DNA of 21,136 bases from Dickeya chrysanthemi NCPPB 402 (GCF_000406105.1 NZ_CM001974.1:3052428-3073563), one strand, 5' to 3'; positions 11,087-20,328 are shown, counted from the first letter of the stretch. Notes: generated by a model from the sequence alone, not told the origin. Program-made: numbers and translations.

Positions 11087-13834
11087 ATGACCACCCTGAA
11101 TAAAGCGCTCACCCGGCCTGCCGCCATTATGGGCATTCCCCTCGTCCCGTTCGTTCTCGTCAGCGGGGCCATCGTCCTGCTGTCGGTTTACACCCGCTAT
11201 TACCTTGCACTGCTGCTGATCCCGGCCTGGCTGGAAATGCGGGCGAAGGCCCGCGCTGATATCCATTATTTCGGGTTGTGGTGGCTGGCGTTTAAAACCC
11301 GTGGCCGGTTTGCCACCAATCGCTATTTCGGTGCGACGGCGATGCTGGCAAGCCAGTATGACGCCGTCGATATTTCGGAGTTTACCGACAAGATGAAATT
11401 AAACGTGCGCATCACGCTGGATAAATACATCCCCTACTCTTCCCACCTTCACCCGCACGTCATCAGAAACCGCCACGGTGATTTCGTCGCCTCCTGGGAG
11501 CTGGGCGGCACCCTGTTTGAATGTGAGGATGAACATCACCTGACGCTGATGACAAGCCATCTCAACAACCTGATCCGCGCCTATGAAGGGATGCCGGTCA
11601 CGTTCTATATTCACCGAATACGGGAGACCTATCAGGATACATTCGAGGCGACCTCGGGTATTCCGTTTTCAGACGAAGTCGCAACACGCTATTACCGGGC
11701 ACTCAACGCGAAGCCGCTCTGGCGGCATCGGCTGTTTTTCACCATTTGTTATGCGCCCTTCTCCGCGCTGGAGAAAAAGGCCATGAAGACACAGCCCGCC
11801 GGAAAAAGGCAGGCGGCGCTGGATCAGGCGCTGAAGATCATGCTGGAGCACCATGCCGCACTCGGCAGCGCGCTGTCACGCTATATGGCGACCCCTCTGG
11901 GAACCTATGAGGAGAAAGGACGAGTCTACTCCTCGCAACTGGCGTTCTACCATCGCCTGATCACCGGCCAATGGCAGCCGGTGGCGGTGACACGCTCACC
12001 GTTTTACCTCACGCTCAGTACACCGGATGTGTTTTTTACCACCGATACCGCCGAATGCCAGACCGTCGGCGGCTCCCGGTTCTTCCGCAGTCTGGAAATC
12101 AAGGACTATTCGCCGGAGACCGCGACCGGCCTGCTGGATGCGCTGTTGTATGCCAAAAGCGAGTACGTACTGACGCAGTCTTTCACCTGCATGGCGCGGG
12201 ATGAGGCACAACACCATATCCGGCTGGCGGAAAAACGGCTGAACGCAACCGACGATGACGCACTGTCACAGCGTGAAGAGCTGGTTGTCTTGCGCGATCT
12301 GCTCCAGTCCGGGCATGTGTCCTGCGGAAAATACCATTTTTCCCTGCTGGTGTCCTCAGCCAGTGCCGATCAGGTGGTCAGGGAGACCCACGCGCTGGCC
12401 CAGCCGTTTACCGACCTCGGTATCATGACCTCGCTGTCTACGCTGTCGTTACCTGCCGCCTATCTGGCTCAACTGCCCGGCATGTATACCTTTCGCCCCC
12501 GGCTGGTGGTGGTCAGCAGCCAGAATTACGCGGATCTGGGCAGCCTGCATAACTTTCACCCTCACAAGCGCAGCGGCAACCCGTGGGGCGACGCCATCGC
12601 CATTCTGACATCACCCGGCGGCGGAGGTTATTACCTGAACCTGCACGACAGCCAGGTCGGGCGGGATGACTTCAACGAGAAAACGCCGGGGAATACCGCC
12701 ATCATCGGCAAAACCGGCTCAGGGAAGACCCTGCTGATGACGATGATGCAACACCTGATGCAGAAGTACCGCCACCCGGCGACATTTTCCGCTGCGGCCC
12801 CCGGTAAACGGCTGACTACCGTTTACTTTGATAAAGACCGCGCCGCCGAGATGTCGATCCGCCAGATGGGCGGGCGTTACTTTCGCATCCGCACCGGTAC
12901 GCCTGCCGGGTTCAATCCGTTTTCACTGACGCCAACCCGACGCAACATCAGCTTTATCAAGCAATTGGTCCGCATGTTGTGCCGTCGCAACGGCAAACCG
13001 CTCGACCCACGCGATGAGGCGCGCATCAGCGCCGCCGTGGATACCCTGATGCTGGACTACCCGCCGGAATTGCGCCGTTACGGGATAACCCGGCTGCTGG
13101 AGGTGTTGCCCGAACCGCCGACCCGCGAGGCCAGAACCAACGGGCTGCGCATCCGTCTGAAACAGTGGGCGCAGGGCGGCGAATTCGGCTGGATTTTCGA
13201 TAACGCGGAGGACAGCTTTAACATCGGCGAGAGCGATAACATCGGCATCGATGGAACGGAATTTCTGGATGACGACGACATCCGCGGCCCGATCACTTTT
13301 TACCTGCTGTTCCGCGTCACCTGCCTGCTGGACGGTCGCCGGTTGGTGATGTTCATGGATGAATTCTGGAAATGGCTGGCGGATGTCGAGTTTTCCAGAT
13401 TCTCCCTCAATATGCTCAAGGTGATCCGTAAACTGAACGGCATTTTTATCCCCGCCACCCAGTCCCCCGATGAAATTGTCAGGCACCCCATCGCGCCCGC
13501 GATTATTGAGCAGTGCAGCACGCAACTCTTTCTCGCCAATCCCAAAGCCAGCCGGGCGGATTACGTAGAGAAAATGAACGTCCCCGACAGCGTGTATGAC
13601 ACCGTCCGTCATCTGGACCCGGGCGAGCATTATATGGTCATCGTGAAAACACCGCTGCACGCCGGTGAAACCCGGCCCTTTGTCGCCCTGGCAAGAATGG
13701 ATTTATCGGGCCTCGGCAACCTCACCCAATTACTGAGCGGGAGCGAAGACAACCTGAAACGGTTTGATGCGCTTTATCAGGAGGGCATGTCTCCTCAGGA
13801 CTGGAAAGCGGCCTTCCTTAAACAGGCCATCTGA
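11087..13834 (+). CDS. virB4: VirB3-VirB4 fusion ATPase (915 aa)
   Basis: One polypeptide carries VirB3 and VirB4. The first 90 residues are VirB3-like (TRPAAIMGIPLVPFVLVSGA, a hydrophobic hairpin, then PAWLEMRAKARADIHYFGLW). The rest is the VirB4/TrbE secretion ATPase that energises pilus assembly at the inner membrane. Walker A is GKTGSGKT at residues 541-548; Walker B is LVMFMDEFWKWL with the DE at 758-759. The motif PATQSPDEIV is in the usual C-terminal position. AGGGG precedes the ATG at 11087; frames opening earlier overlap virB2. VirB3-VirB4 fusions are known in several T4SS lineages. The gene is intact, and virB5 starts 24 bp later. Confidence 0.95.
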   Translation: MTTLNKALTRPAAIMGIPLVPFVLVSGAIVLLSVYTRYYLALLLIPAWLEMRAKARADIHYFGLWWLAFKTRGRFATNRYFGATAMLASQYDAVDISEFTDKMKLNVRITLDKYIPYSSHLHPHVIRNRHGDFVASWELGGTLFECEDEHHLTLMTSHLNNLIRAYEGMPVTFYIHRIRETYQDTFEATSGIPFSDEVATRYYRALNAKPLWRHRLFFTICYAPFSALEKKAMKTQPAGKRQAALDQALKIMLEHHAALGSALSRYMATPLGTYEEKGRVYSSQLAFYHRLITGQWQPVAVTRSPFYLTLSTPDVFFTTDTAECQTVGGSRFFRSLEIKDYSPETATGLLDALLYAKSEYVLTQSFTCMARDEAQHHIRLAEKRLNATDDDALSQREELVVLRDLLQSGHVSCGKYHFSLLVSSASADQVVRETHALAQPFTDLGIMTSLSTLSLPAAYLAQLPGMYTFRPRLVVVSSQNYADLGSLHNFHPHKRSGNPWGDAIAILTSPGGGGYYLNLHDSQVGRDDFNEKTPGNTAIIGKTGSGKTLLMTMMQHLMQKYRHPATFSAAAPGKRLTTVYFDKDRAAEMSIRQMGGRYFRIRTGTPAGFNPFSLTPTRRNISFIKQLVRMLCRRNGKPLDPRDEARISAAVDTLMLDYPPELRRYGITRLLEVLPEPPTREARTNGLRIRLKQWAQGGEFGWIFDNAEDSFNIGESDNIGIDGTEFLDDDDIRGPITFYLLFRVTCLLDGRRLVMFMDEFWKWLADVEFSRFSLNMLKVIRKLNGIFIPATQSPDEIVRHPIAPAIIEQCSTQLFLANPKASRADYVEKMNVPDSVYDTVRHLDPGEHYMVIVKTPLHAGETRPFVALARMDLSGLGNLTQLLSGSEDNLKRFDALYQEGMSPQDWKAAFLKQAI

Positions 13835-13858
13835 GATTCACTTCGGAGGTAACTCACC

Positions 13859-14575
13859 ATGCAGACCCGCACTCTCTTTCTGGCGTTCTCGCTCTGGCTG
13901 TCCGCACCGGCGATAAGCGCCGGTATCCCGGTGTTTGATGCCGTCAATAATACCGAGTCGATCAGTCAATGGATGCAGAAACTCAAACAATGGCAGGAAA
14001 CCGTTACCCACTATAAAAACGAGCTGGATGCCTATAAACAGCAATTGGCGACTGCCACCGGGATACGGGATATTCAGGGGTTTCTCCGCGAGGCAAAAAG
14101 CCTGAAAGACGATATCGACGCGCTTCGCAAGAACGGTATTTCACTGGATGACCTGCTGACCAATCCAGACGGTTCCTATTCTTCCGCGCTTCAGGGGTTA
14201 TATAAAAAATACCAATCGTTTGATAGCTGTAACCCGTCCCGCGCATCCCTGCGTTATCGGGACAGTTGCAAACAGCTGTTACTCAATCAGGCACTGGCGA
14301 TTGAGAATACCCGCGAGGTTCAGGACAGGATGACGGGCACGTTAAACGACATCGCAGACCTGTCTGACCGCATCGCCAATGCCAAAGACTCGAAAGAATC
14401 ACAGGACCTGGCGAATGCCGTCGCGGCCAAAAGCGTGCAACTGAACGCCCTGACCAGCCAGTGGGAGATGTCTGTCCGGCAGACGGAGCAGCGGGCAACA
14501 CTGCTGGAGCAGCAACGGCAAAATGCATTCAATGAACAGCAACTTGCCGCGCCGGTTCCTGATTTCAATCATTGA
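13859..14575 (+). CDS. virB5: VirB5-type minor pilus protein (238 aa)
   Basis: The pilus-tip adhesin/minor component of P-type secretion systems. It has a Sec signal peptide (residues 1-21, cleavage after SAPAISA), a long helical start (ISQWMQKLKQWQETVTHYKN), and coiled-coil-prone N- and C-terminal helices flanking a smaller middle part (NPSRASLRYRDSC, with the cysteine pair at SC-NP and DSC-K likely forming a disulfide). GGAGG lies 8 bases before the ATG. The length is normal for VirB5/TraC. It sits between virB4 and the eexN-like gene, exactly as in the pKM101 tra region. Confidence 0.9.
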   Translation: MQTRTLFLAFSLWLSAPAISAGIPVFDAVNNTESISQWMQKLKQWQETVTHYKNELDAYKQQLATATGIRDIQGFLREAKSLKDDIDALRKNGISLDDLLTNPDGSYSSALQGLYKKYQSFDSCNPSRASLRYRDSCKQLLLNQALAIENTREVQDRMTGTLNDIADLSDRIANAKDSKESQDLANAVAAKSVQLNALTSQWEMSVRQTEQRATLLEQQRQNAFNEQQLAAPVPDFNH

Positions 14576-14585
14576 GAGGGCAAGC

Positions 14586-14810
14586 ATGAAAACGTCACTG
14601 TGCATTTTTTCGGTTATTTGGGGCGCATTCTGCCTGACAGGATGTGATAACCCCAAATCAACACAATGGTACAAAGCGCACCCGGATGAAATGAACCAGC
14701 GATATCAGGCGTGTGAGTCATCCGGGGAAGACTCGCAGGATTGCAAAAATGCACGAGCAGCGCGATTCGAACTCCGTCAGGAAAAGGCCAAGGTTCCCAA
14801 TTTGAACTAA
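14586..14810 (+). CDS. eexN: EexN-like entry-exclusion lipoprotein (74 aa)
   Basis: A small lipoprotein with lipobox LTGC (Cys20) after a hydrophobic signal. The mature part matches the EexN/Eex pattern: STQWYKAHPDEMNQRYQACE, then DCKNARAARFELRQ, with two further cysteines (ESSGEDSQDC). Such proteins block entry of the same element into a cell that already carries it. The position between virB5 and virB6 is the same as eex in pKM101. The ATG at 14586 follows GAGAGGG; upstream in-frame starts overlap virB5 and destroy the signal. Its presence indicates a system used (now or in the past) for conjugation rather than only effector delivery. Confidence 0.85.
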   Translation: MKTSLCIFSVIWGAFCLTGCDNPKSTQWYKAHPDEMNQRYQACESSGEDSQDCKNARAARFELRQEKAKVPNLN

Positions 14811-14821
14811 AGGGGCAATCT

Positions 14822-15850
14822 ATGTCGGGTGGTATGTTTGTTGGAATGAACAACACGATCACTGACGGCCTACAAGCCATACTGCGGGGGCAAACCTCCG
14901 TCTATGGCGATATGGTAAGTATTATCGCCGTCAGTTCCTTCACTGTATTTGTCACTTATCAGGGTTATCAAACCCTGGCCGGAAAACGCCAAACACCCGT
15001 CGAAGATGTCATGTGGGATATAGGGCGAATGTTATTAATCATGACCTTCGTTTTAAATCTCGATGGCTGGCTGAATTTAGCCATTGCGGCCATTAACGGC
15101 TTAAAAGACGGCGTCAGCGGTGATGATAATGTCTGGTCATTGCTCGATACCGTCTGGGAGAAAGCACAGACCATTGGGCAAAAACTTTATCAACAGGATG
15201 ATTCCGCCTATGTAAAGCTCAACGGCGGTATTGCCGAAATTCTGGTCTGGGGTGGTGTTATTGTCACACTGCTTTTTGGTGCTACGGTTAACCTGTTAGC
15301 CGAAATCATCATTGTATTAATGACGACGACCGCGCCATTATTTATTTTCTGCCTGTTGTATGGGTTCCTGATTCCGATATTTAACAACTGGCTGAAAATT
15401 ATTTTTACGATCATCCTGACGATGATGTTTTCAGCTTTATCAATCAGGATCGTCATTAATTACCTCAATGGTATTTTAGATAAGGCGGTTAATTTTGCCG
15501 ACAGCGCCAATATCATTACGCTTGGTGTTCAGTGTTGTGTTGCGGGCGTTATTTCCGGCGTCATTATCTGGTTTTCAGCGAAAATTGCCGGTGCATTAGG
15601 CGGTGTCGCCGTTCAGGCCACCTTGCAGGGGGCCACCATGAGCGGCTTACGCGGGCTGGCGAGCACGTCGTCTAAGACGGCAAAACCGGCGATGAAAACC
15701 GGCGCGGCGGCGGCCCGGCTGGCCGCCAAAGGCAGCCATGCCGCCGGGACACTCATCGCCACGGGCACCGGCAACGCCATCTCCGCCTGGCAAAAGCGCG
15801 CCGCCGCCATTGAGAGTATGAAGCGCCTTAACCAACAGCGTCCTCGCTAA
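14822..15850 (+). CDS. virB6: VirB6-type polytopic inner membrane protein (342 aa)
   Basis: A TrbL/VirB6 channel component. Hydrophobic segments lie at about residues 30-50, 66-86, 138-160, 161-185, 190-215 and 230-255. A periplasmic loop at 100-135 carries DGVSGDDNVWSLLDTVWEKA, with the conserved family Trp residues. The last 80 residues are Ala/Lys-rich and cytoplasmic (GLASTSSKTAKPAMKTGAAA). The ATG at 14822 follows AAGGGG; earlier in-frame starts overlap the eexN gene. The middle of the gene is poorer in GC than its neighbours while the last 250 bp are very GC-rich, a composition shift within one gene that may reflect recombination or its membrane content. Confidence 0.93.
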   Translation: MSGGMFVGMNNTITDGLQAILRGQTSVYGDMVSIIAVSSFTVFVTYQGYQTLAGKRQTPVEDVMWDIGRMLLIMTFVLNLDGWLNLAIAAINGLKDGVSGDDNVWSLLDTVWEKAQTIGQKLYQQDDSAYVKLNGGIAEILVWGGVIVTLLFGATVNLLAEIIIVLMTTTAPLFIFCLLYGFLIPIFNNWLKIIFTIILTMMFSALSIRIVINYLNGILDKAVNFADSANIITLGVQCCVAGVISGVIIWFSAKIAGALGGVAVQATLQGATMSGLRGLASTSSKTAKPAMKTGAAAARLAAKGSHAAGTLIATGTGNAISAWQKRAAAIESMKRLNQQRPR

Positions 15851-15937
15851 TTTCTTTCTCACTCCCCAACTCGTCACAAGGTGCCGAGGCAATCGCCGTC
15901 GGTACGGCATGTCTGTATCCGTCAACAAGGGCTTTCC

Positions 15938-16078
15938 ATGAAATCCAGCATTGTCTTTCTGATGCTGTGCATCCTCACGGGCTGCACAGGGCATCAACAC
16001 GACCTTCCGCCGGTATCCGGCGATCCCCAACCGGTCAATTCCCCCGCCATGATTCAGGAGCTGACAACACATGTCTGA
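15938..16078 (+). CDS. virB7: VirB7-like lipoprotein (46 aa)
   Basis: A very small lipoprotein: signal MKSSIVFLMLCI, lipobox LTGC (Cys16), then a Pro-rich tail (HDLPPVSGDPQPVNSPAM). VirB7 proteins anchor the outer-membrane core by pairing with VirB9 and coating VirB10; the PPVSG-PVN stretch resembles TraN/VirB7 of pKM101-type systems. The ATG is preceded by AAGGG. The stop overlaps the virB8 start by 8 bases, so the genes are translationally coupled. The spacer of 87 bp after virB6 is the largest in the cluster. Confidence 0.85.
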   Translation: MKSSIVFLMLCILTGCTGHQHDLPPVSGDPQPVNSPAMIQELTTHV

Positions 16079-16754
16079 AACAGAAAACCTCATTGCGTCA
16101 TCCCGCAGCTTTGAAGCGGTTCTGCTGGAAAAGGATGAGCGGGAAAAAAAGCGCGCGTGGCGCATGGCGGCAACCGGGTTTGCGCTGGCAGCGCTGACGA
16201 TAACCGCGCTGATTATTCTGCTGCCGCTGAAAACCACCGACATCGAATTATGGTCGGTGGATAAACAGACCGGGCGCTATGAATACATGACCCGTCTCAA
16301 GGAGAAGGATATCGCGACCGAAGCCGCGCTGGCTCATGCGCTCTCCGCCCAGTACGTCCGGCTGCGCGAAGGCTATAACTATTTTGCACTTCAGCGCGAT
16401 TATGACGACGTGCAGCTCTTCAACAGCGACAGCGTGAACCGGGATTACCTTGACGAGTTTAACGGCAATCAGGCCCCCGACGTCATGTTCAATAAAGCGG
16501 AATACGTCGTGTCTGTCGAGATGATTTCCAACATTCACGCCCCCGCCACCGCCCCTGACCACCTGGCAACCTTGCGAGTTAAACGCATAATCCGCCGCAT
16601 TGCGGATAACACGGTCAAAACGGATATCTGGAACATCCGCCTGACCTACCGCTACCTCCCCCGCAAACAACTGACGGACAGCCAGCGAGAAGTGAACCCA
16701 TTGGGGTTCATCGTCACCAGCTACCAGCGCGATAAAGAACTGAGGGGGGAATGA
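16071..16754 (+). CDS. virB8: VirB8-type bitopic assembly protein (227 aa)
   Basis: An inner-membrane assembly factor of the VirB8/TraE family, with a cytoplasmic start (SETENLIASSRSFEAVLLEK), one membrane helix at about residues 33-52, and a periplasmic NTF2-like domain. Family signatures seen are YNYFALQRDYDDVQLFNSDS and the C-terminal LTYRYLPRKQLTDSQREVNP then LGFIVTSYQRDKE (the NPLGFxVxxY motif). The length is typical. It overlaps virB7 at its start and virB9 at its end (ATGATG), consistent with a single coupled transcript. Confidence 0.94.
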   Translation: MSETENLIASSRSFEAVLLEKDEREKKRAWRMAATGFALAALTITALIILLPLKTTDIELWSVDKQTGRYEYMTRLKEKDIATEAALAHALSAQYVRLREGYNYFALQRDYDDVQLFNSDSVNRDYLDEFNGNQAPDVMFNKAEYVVSVEMISNIHAPATAPDHLATLRVKRIIRRIADNTVKTDIWNIRLTYRYLPRKQLTDSQREVNPLGFIVTSYQRDKELRGE

Positions 16755-17645
16755 TGCTGAAAAACACCGTACTGACAGGGCTGATGCTGGCGTCATGCGC
16801 CGTCTGGGGGGCCGCGATACCACGCGGCAGCGCCTATGACGGCCGCATACAGCATGTCACCTATGACAGCCAGAATGCCACCGTCGTCAACACCCGCCCC
16901 GGCTACCTCACCACGCTCCTGTTCGATGACGATGAAGCGGTGCTCGACGCCCAGACCGGTTTTCCCAAAGGCTGGCGAGTGACCAAAAGCGATAACCGGG
17001 TGGACGTCAGCCCCAACCCTGTCACCCAGCCGGTAACGGAGGACAACGGCAATAACGTCAACAAGGTGTTTTTGCCGACCGCCAAAGAGTGGAAAACCAA
17101 CCTGTTGGTGGTGACATCCCAACGTGATTACAGTCTGGAGCTTAACGTGCTGGATAACGACTCGCCTTCACAGGCCTTCATTATCCGTTTTCACTATCCC
17201 GATGAGGTGCGCCGGCAATCAGCGGCGGCCGATGCCGCCCACCGGCAACGCCTGCGTGAGGCACAGGAAAAGCAACAGATTGCGGCCGCTTTCGAGCAGG
17301 CCACCACACCGCGAAACTGGCACTATATCAAGCGGGTCGCGGCGGACTCGGCGGCAATTGAACCGGATTTTGCCTACGATGATGGCCGCTTTATCACCCT
17401 CGGTTTTTCGCCCACCAAAAATCCTGCCGTCACTGTTTCGGGTCGTTAACCAGCAGGAGCAGACCGTCACGCCCCTAATCACCAAACACGGGAACTACAC
17501 CGTGATGGTCGTGCGGGGCATGTCGCCACATCTGGTGTTGCGTTATGGACGCGCCGTGGTCGGCATTGAGAATACCGCATTCGGCAACGTCGCCGTCAGC
17601 GCTGGTGACACCGTTTCGCCCGCCGTCACGCTGGAGGCCAAATGA
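16751..17645 (+). pseudogene. virB9: virB9, interrupted by a one-base frameshift
   Basis: VirB9/CagX outer-membrane core protein with signal peptide (residues 1-20, AVWGA/AIPRGS), N-terminal domain (YDGRIQHVTYDSQNATVVNT, FPKGWRV), a charged linker (RRQSAAADAAHRQRLREAQE), and the start of the C-terminal domain (NWHYIKRVAADSA, FAYDDGRFITLGFSPTKN). The frame then stops at 17447-17449. The rest of the domain (LPSLFRVVNQQ, YTVMVVRGMSPHLVLRYGRA VVGIENTAFG) continues in another frame to 17645. Removing one A from the run of five at 17417-17421 restores about 297 aa. The repaired stop overlaps the virB10 start (ATGA), as expected for an intact operon. It is either a sequencing or assembly error, a real inactivation, or (less likely) slippage. 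Confidence 0.93.
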
Positions 17646-18850
17646 CAGACCACCCCATCCCGGATACAGCGGAAAAAACCGTGGCTGAACGGGAAGCCGA
17701 AGCCCGTGAACGCGCCAGAGCCGCGAGAGAAAGCCAGATACCGGCGCACAACACGCCGCCCGGTCAGCCGGACGTCACCCGCTTTAAAAAACCCGCCAGT
17801 CGCCGAACGCTGTGGGTCAGCCTGCTCAGCCTGGCGGTGCTGATGCTGCTGGCATGGCGTGGGGATCGCTTTTTTGGCGCAGTCAAACACAGCGATGACA
17901 AGGCGACGGAGACCCAGCCGCTACCGCCGACCGGCGCAATACCGCCTGCGCGTAAAAACCTCGGTATGGACCGTCATCCGTTCGGTCTGTTCGAGCAGAG
18001 CAGACCGGAAACCACAACGGATCATCGCCAGACACAGGCTGCCCCGCCACCGCCAGTACCGCCCGCGTTAAACAAGGCCGCCGCCCTGGCCGACGGGTTA
18101 AGTCAGGCGTCAGACACCGCATCGGCTTCCCACGTCACCGCCTCCGGCACTGACAAGCAAAAGCCCACTACCGCGCCTGACCCGGAGATAAAAGACACCG
18201 CGCCCGGCGTGGTAACCGTCACCCACGTCCGGCGGCTCGGTCTCGATCCCGATCTCTACCTGCCGGTTGATAGCTATATTCCCTGTTCGATGATGCAGCG
18301 CTTTGTTTCCGATGTCGGCGGGCGGATTTCCTGCCTCATCAGCGAGGATGTCTACAGCGCCAGTCATCATGTGAAGCTGCTCCCGGCAGGCACGGTCGCC
18401 CGTGGCGTCTATCGCACCGGCGCACTGCAACAGGGCCGGAGCCGGATGTTTGTCATCTGGACGGCGTTACGCACACCAGAGCCCGGTAGCCTGCACATTC
18501 CGCTGACCGATACCGAGGCCACCGGCCCGTTGGGAGAAGCCGGGATTAGCGGCAGGATCGATACCCATTTCTGGGAGCGGTTCGGCAACGCGTTAATGCT
18601 GAGTACGGTACAGGACATCGCCGCTACGGCGGCGAATACAGCGCCGGGGAAAGACCGTAATACCGACTACACCGAGAATACGCGTGCTGCCGCCTCGGAA
18701 ATGGCGAAAACGGCCCTGGAAAACAGCATCAATATCCCGCCCACGATGTACCTGAATCAGGGGGAGGTGATCGGCATCATGACCGGCACGGATATCGATT
18801 TCTCTTCCGTTTATCAACTGCGTCTGAAAAAGAGGTGGTATGAACGCTGA
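17642..18850 (+). CDS. virB10: VirB10-type core complex protein (402 aa)
   Basis: The TrbI/VirB10 protein spanning both membranes and forming the core channel with VirB7 and VirB9. It has a cytoplasmic charged start (EKTVAEREAEARERARAARE), a membrane helix at about 55-72 (LWVSLLSLAVLMLLAW), a Pro-rich periplasmic linker at 93-150, and the C-terminal beta-barrel domain with the conserved LYLPVDSYIPCSMMQRFVSD start, the AGTVARGVYRTG segment, and the terminal NIPPTMYLNQGEVIGIMTGT DIDF. The length is usual. The start overlaps the repaired virB9 stop by 4 bp and the end overlaps virB11 by 11 bp. Confidence 0.95.
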   Translation: MTDHPIPDTAEKTVAEREAEARERARAARESQIPAHNTPPGQPDVTRFKKPASRRTLWVSLLSLAVLMLLAWRGDRFFGAVKHSDDKATETQPLPPTGAIPPARKNLGMDRHPFGLFEQSRPETTTDHRQTQAAPPPPVPPALNKAAALADGLSQASDTASASHVTASGTDKQKPTTAPDPEIKDTAPGVVTVTHVRRLGLDPDLYLPVDSYIPCSMMQRFVSDVGGRISCLISEDVYSASHHVKLLPAGTVARGVYRTGALQQGRSRMFVIWTALRTPEPGSLHIPLTDTEATGPLGEAGISGRIDTHFWERFGNALMLSTVQDIAATAANTAPGKDRNTDYTENTRAAASEMAKTALENSINIPPTMYLNQGEVIGIMTGTDIDFSSVYQLRLKKRWYER

Positions 18851-19856
18851 AAACCTGTCGCTGGATTTTATGAAAAACCAGTTATTTGGTGAATTTCTAC
18901 CACTGGCAGGCCTGGCGGAAATCGCCATTAACCGCCCCGGTGAGATCCACACCAAAACAAATGGTCGATGGCAGAGGCATGAATCGCCGGTCACGTTGCG
19001 CCAATGTCATGCCTTTGCCAACGCGCTGGCCTCATGGCATGACGATAATATTGATGACACGTCGCCGATTCTGTCCGCCACGCTGGAGTCCGGCGAACGT
19101 ATTCAGGCCATTATTCCCCCGGCTTGCGAGCGGAATACCGTGTCCATCACGCTGCGCAAACCGTCATATGCGCAGAAAACGCATCAGTCGTGGATTGAGG
19201 CGGGCTTTTATCACCGCGTAACCGGTCAGGAGCAGGCTGAAAGCAACGACGAGGCACTGACCCGCTATTACAGCAGCGGAGATATCCCCCACTTTATTGA
19301 AAAAGCCGTCGAGTACGGCAAAACGCTCTTTATTGTGGGGGAAACCGGCTCGGGTAAAACCACCTACATGAAGACGTTGCTGCACTATATTCCGTCGCAT
19401 CTCAGGCTGACGACGATTGAAGACAACCCTGAAATCCGGTTTTATCACCACACCAATTATGTGCATCTGTTTTACCCGGCAGAGGCCACCGACGAGGCGA
19501 TTATCACCCCCGGCAGGCTGATACGGGCGAATTATCGAATGAACCCGGACAGAATTCTGCTGGCGGAAATTCGCGGGCGGGAAGCCTGGGATGCACTGAA
19601 AATTATCGGCTCCGGCCATGAAGGGCTTATTACCTCCCTGCACGCGGGCAGCCCGGAAGAGTGTATTGAGGGACTCATCGACCGCTGCTATGAAAACCCG
19701 GACTGCCACAATATCCCGTTCGATGTGCTGTTACGCAAGGTGCTAAAAAGCATTGATGTGATCGTCAGTATTGATATTCATGGCGACGTTCGCCGGATGA
19801 GCGATATTTATTTTAAACCGGTACACCTTCATCACATGAAGGAAATATTCAGATAG
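18840..19856 (+). CDS. virB11: VirB11-type hexameric ATPase (338 aa)
   Basis: The cytoplasmic traffic ATPase of the T2SSE/VirB11 family that switches the machine between pilus building and export. Walker A GETGSGKT lies at residues 167-174, followed by TTIEDNPEIRFYHHTNYVHL (Asp box), Walker B DRILLAEIRGREAWDALKI, and the His box GLITSLHAGSPEECIEGL. The N-terminal domain has LAEIAINRPGEIHTKTNGRW, the usual VirB11 signature. GAGGTGG lies just before the ATG. The gene is intact and ends 40 bp before the trbM/kikA-like gene. Confidence 0.95.
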   Translation: MNAENLSLDFMKNQLFGEFLPLAGLAEIAINRPGEIHTKTNGRWQRHESPVTLRQCHAFANALASWHDDNIDDTSPILSATLESGERIQAIIPPACERNTVSITLRKPSYAQKTHQSWIEAGFYHRVTGQEQAESNDEALTRYYSSGDIPHFIEKAVEYGKTLFIVGETGSGKTTYMKTLLHYIPSHLRLTTIEDNPEIRFYHHTNYVHLFYPAEATDEAIITPGRLIRANYRMNPDRILLAEIRGREAWDALKIIGSGHEGLITSLHAGSPEECIEGLIDRCYENPDCHNIPFDVLLRKVLKSIDVIVSIDIHGDVRRMSDIYFKPVHLHHMKEIFR

Positions 19857-19896
19857 ACGAACCATTCCCCCCGGCCACCCAGTAAAGGTATTCGAT

Positions 19897-20199
19897 ATGA
19901 AAACTGTCATACTCACCGCCTTTCTTCTCGGCATGAATGTATTATTTCCCGCCGCCGTAATGGCCGCTGATGCCTGTGAAGTGGTTTTATGTCTGTACGG
20001 TAAAACCACCGGAAACAGCGGTGGACATACCTGTCAGTCGGCTGAACGCGCCTTCTTTTCTATTGTGAAAAAGAACCGGCACGGTTTTCTCCCCGGCCAG
20101 ACTGCCGATGCCAGACAAGCCTTTTTAAACGAATGTGATTTGGCTGCACCGGAAATTATCGACCAGATAATTAGCAAATTTGGCCGAGTGCGTAATTGA
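19897..20199 (+). CDS. TrbM/KikA-like secreted protein (100 aa)
   Basis: A small exported protein of the TrbM/KikA type: Sec signal (residues 1-23, cleavage around AVMA/ADAC) followed by the Cys-rich motif DACEVVLCLYGK and C-QSAERAFFSIVKKNRHGFLP then FLNECD. The CEVVLCL...AERAFFSI pattern with four cysteines is the family signature. KikA and TrbM occur in IncN and IncP transfer regions, where their precise role is unclear. It is the last gene of the secretion operon, 40 bp after virB11; a hairpin follows 14 bp after its stop. Confidence 0.85.
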   Translation: MKTVILTAFLLGMNVLFPAAVMAADACEVVLCLYGKTTGNSGGHTCQSAERAFFSIVKKNRHGFLPGQTADARQAFLNECDLAAPEIIDQIISKFGRVRN

Positions 20200-20213
20200 A
20201 TTTAAATAAAAGC

Positions 20214-20240
20214 GGTAATAACAATATCTGGATTATTACC
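20214..20240 (+). terminator. Hairpin at the end of the secretion operon
   Basis: GGTAATAA pairs with TTATTACC across an 11-base loop, starting 14 bp after the last stop codon. It is followed by TCCCCCTGT rather than a U-tract, so it is weak as an intrinsic terminator. Confidence 0.45.
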
Positions 20241-20293
20241 TCCCCCTGTCAAATCTGGATGGCAAATTCGGCACCAGTCGTGACGGTTTTAGG

Positions 20294-20328
20294 CGTTTAA
20301 ATTTCTGCGAATAGCAGAAATTTAAACG
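20294..20328. repeat. 15-bp perfect hairpin
   Basis: CGTTTAAATTTCTGC and GCAGAAATTTAAACG are perfect complements around the loop GAATA. The stem is AT-rich in the middle and GC at both ends. There is no U-tract. It could be a protein-binding site for a relaxosome or an operator. Confidence 0.65.

Noticed and set aside
12923..13660. 245-codon minus-strand open frame
   Set aside because: Lies wholly inside the well-supported virB4 domain and is a shadow frame of a GC-rich gene.
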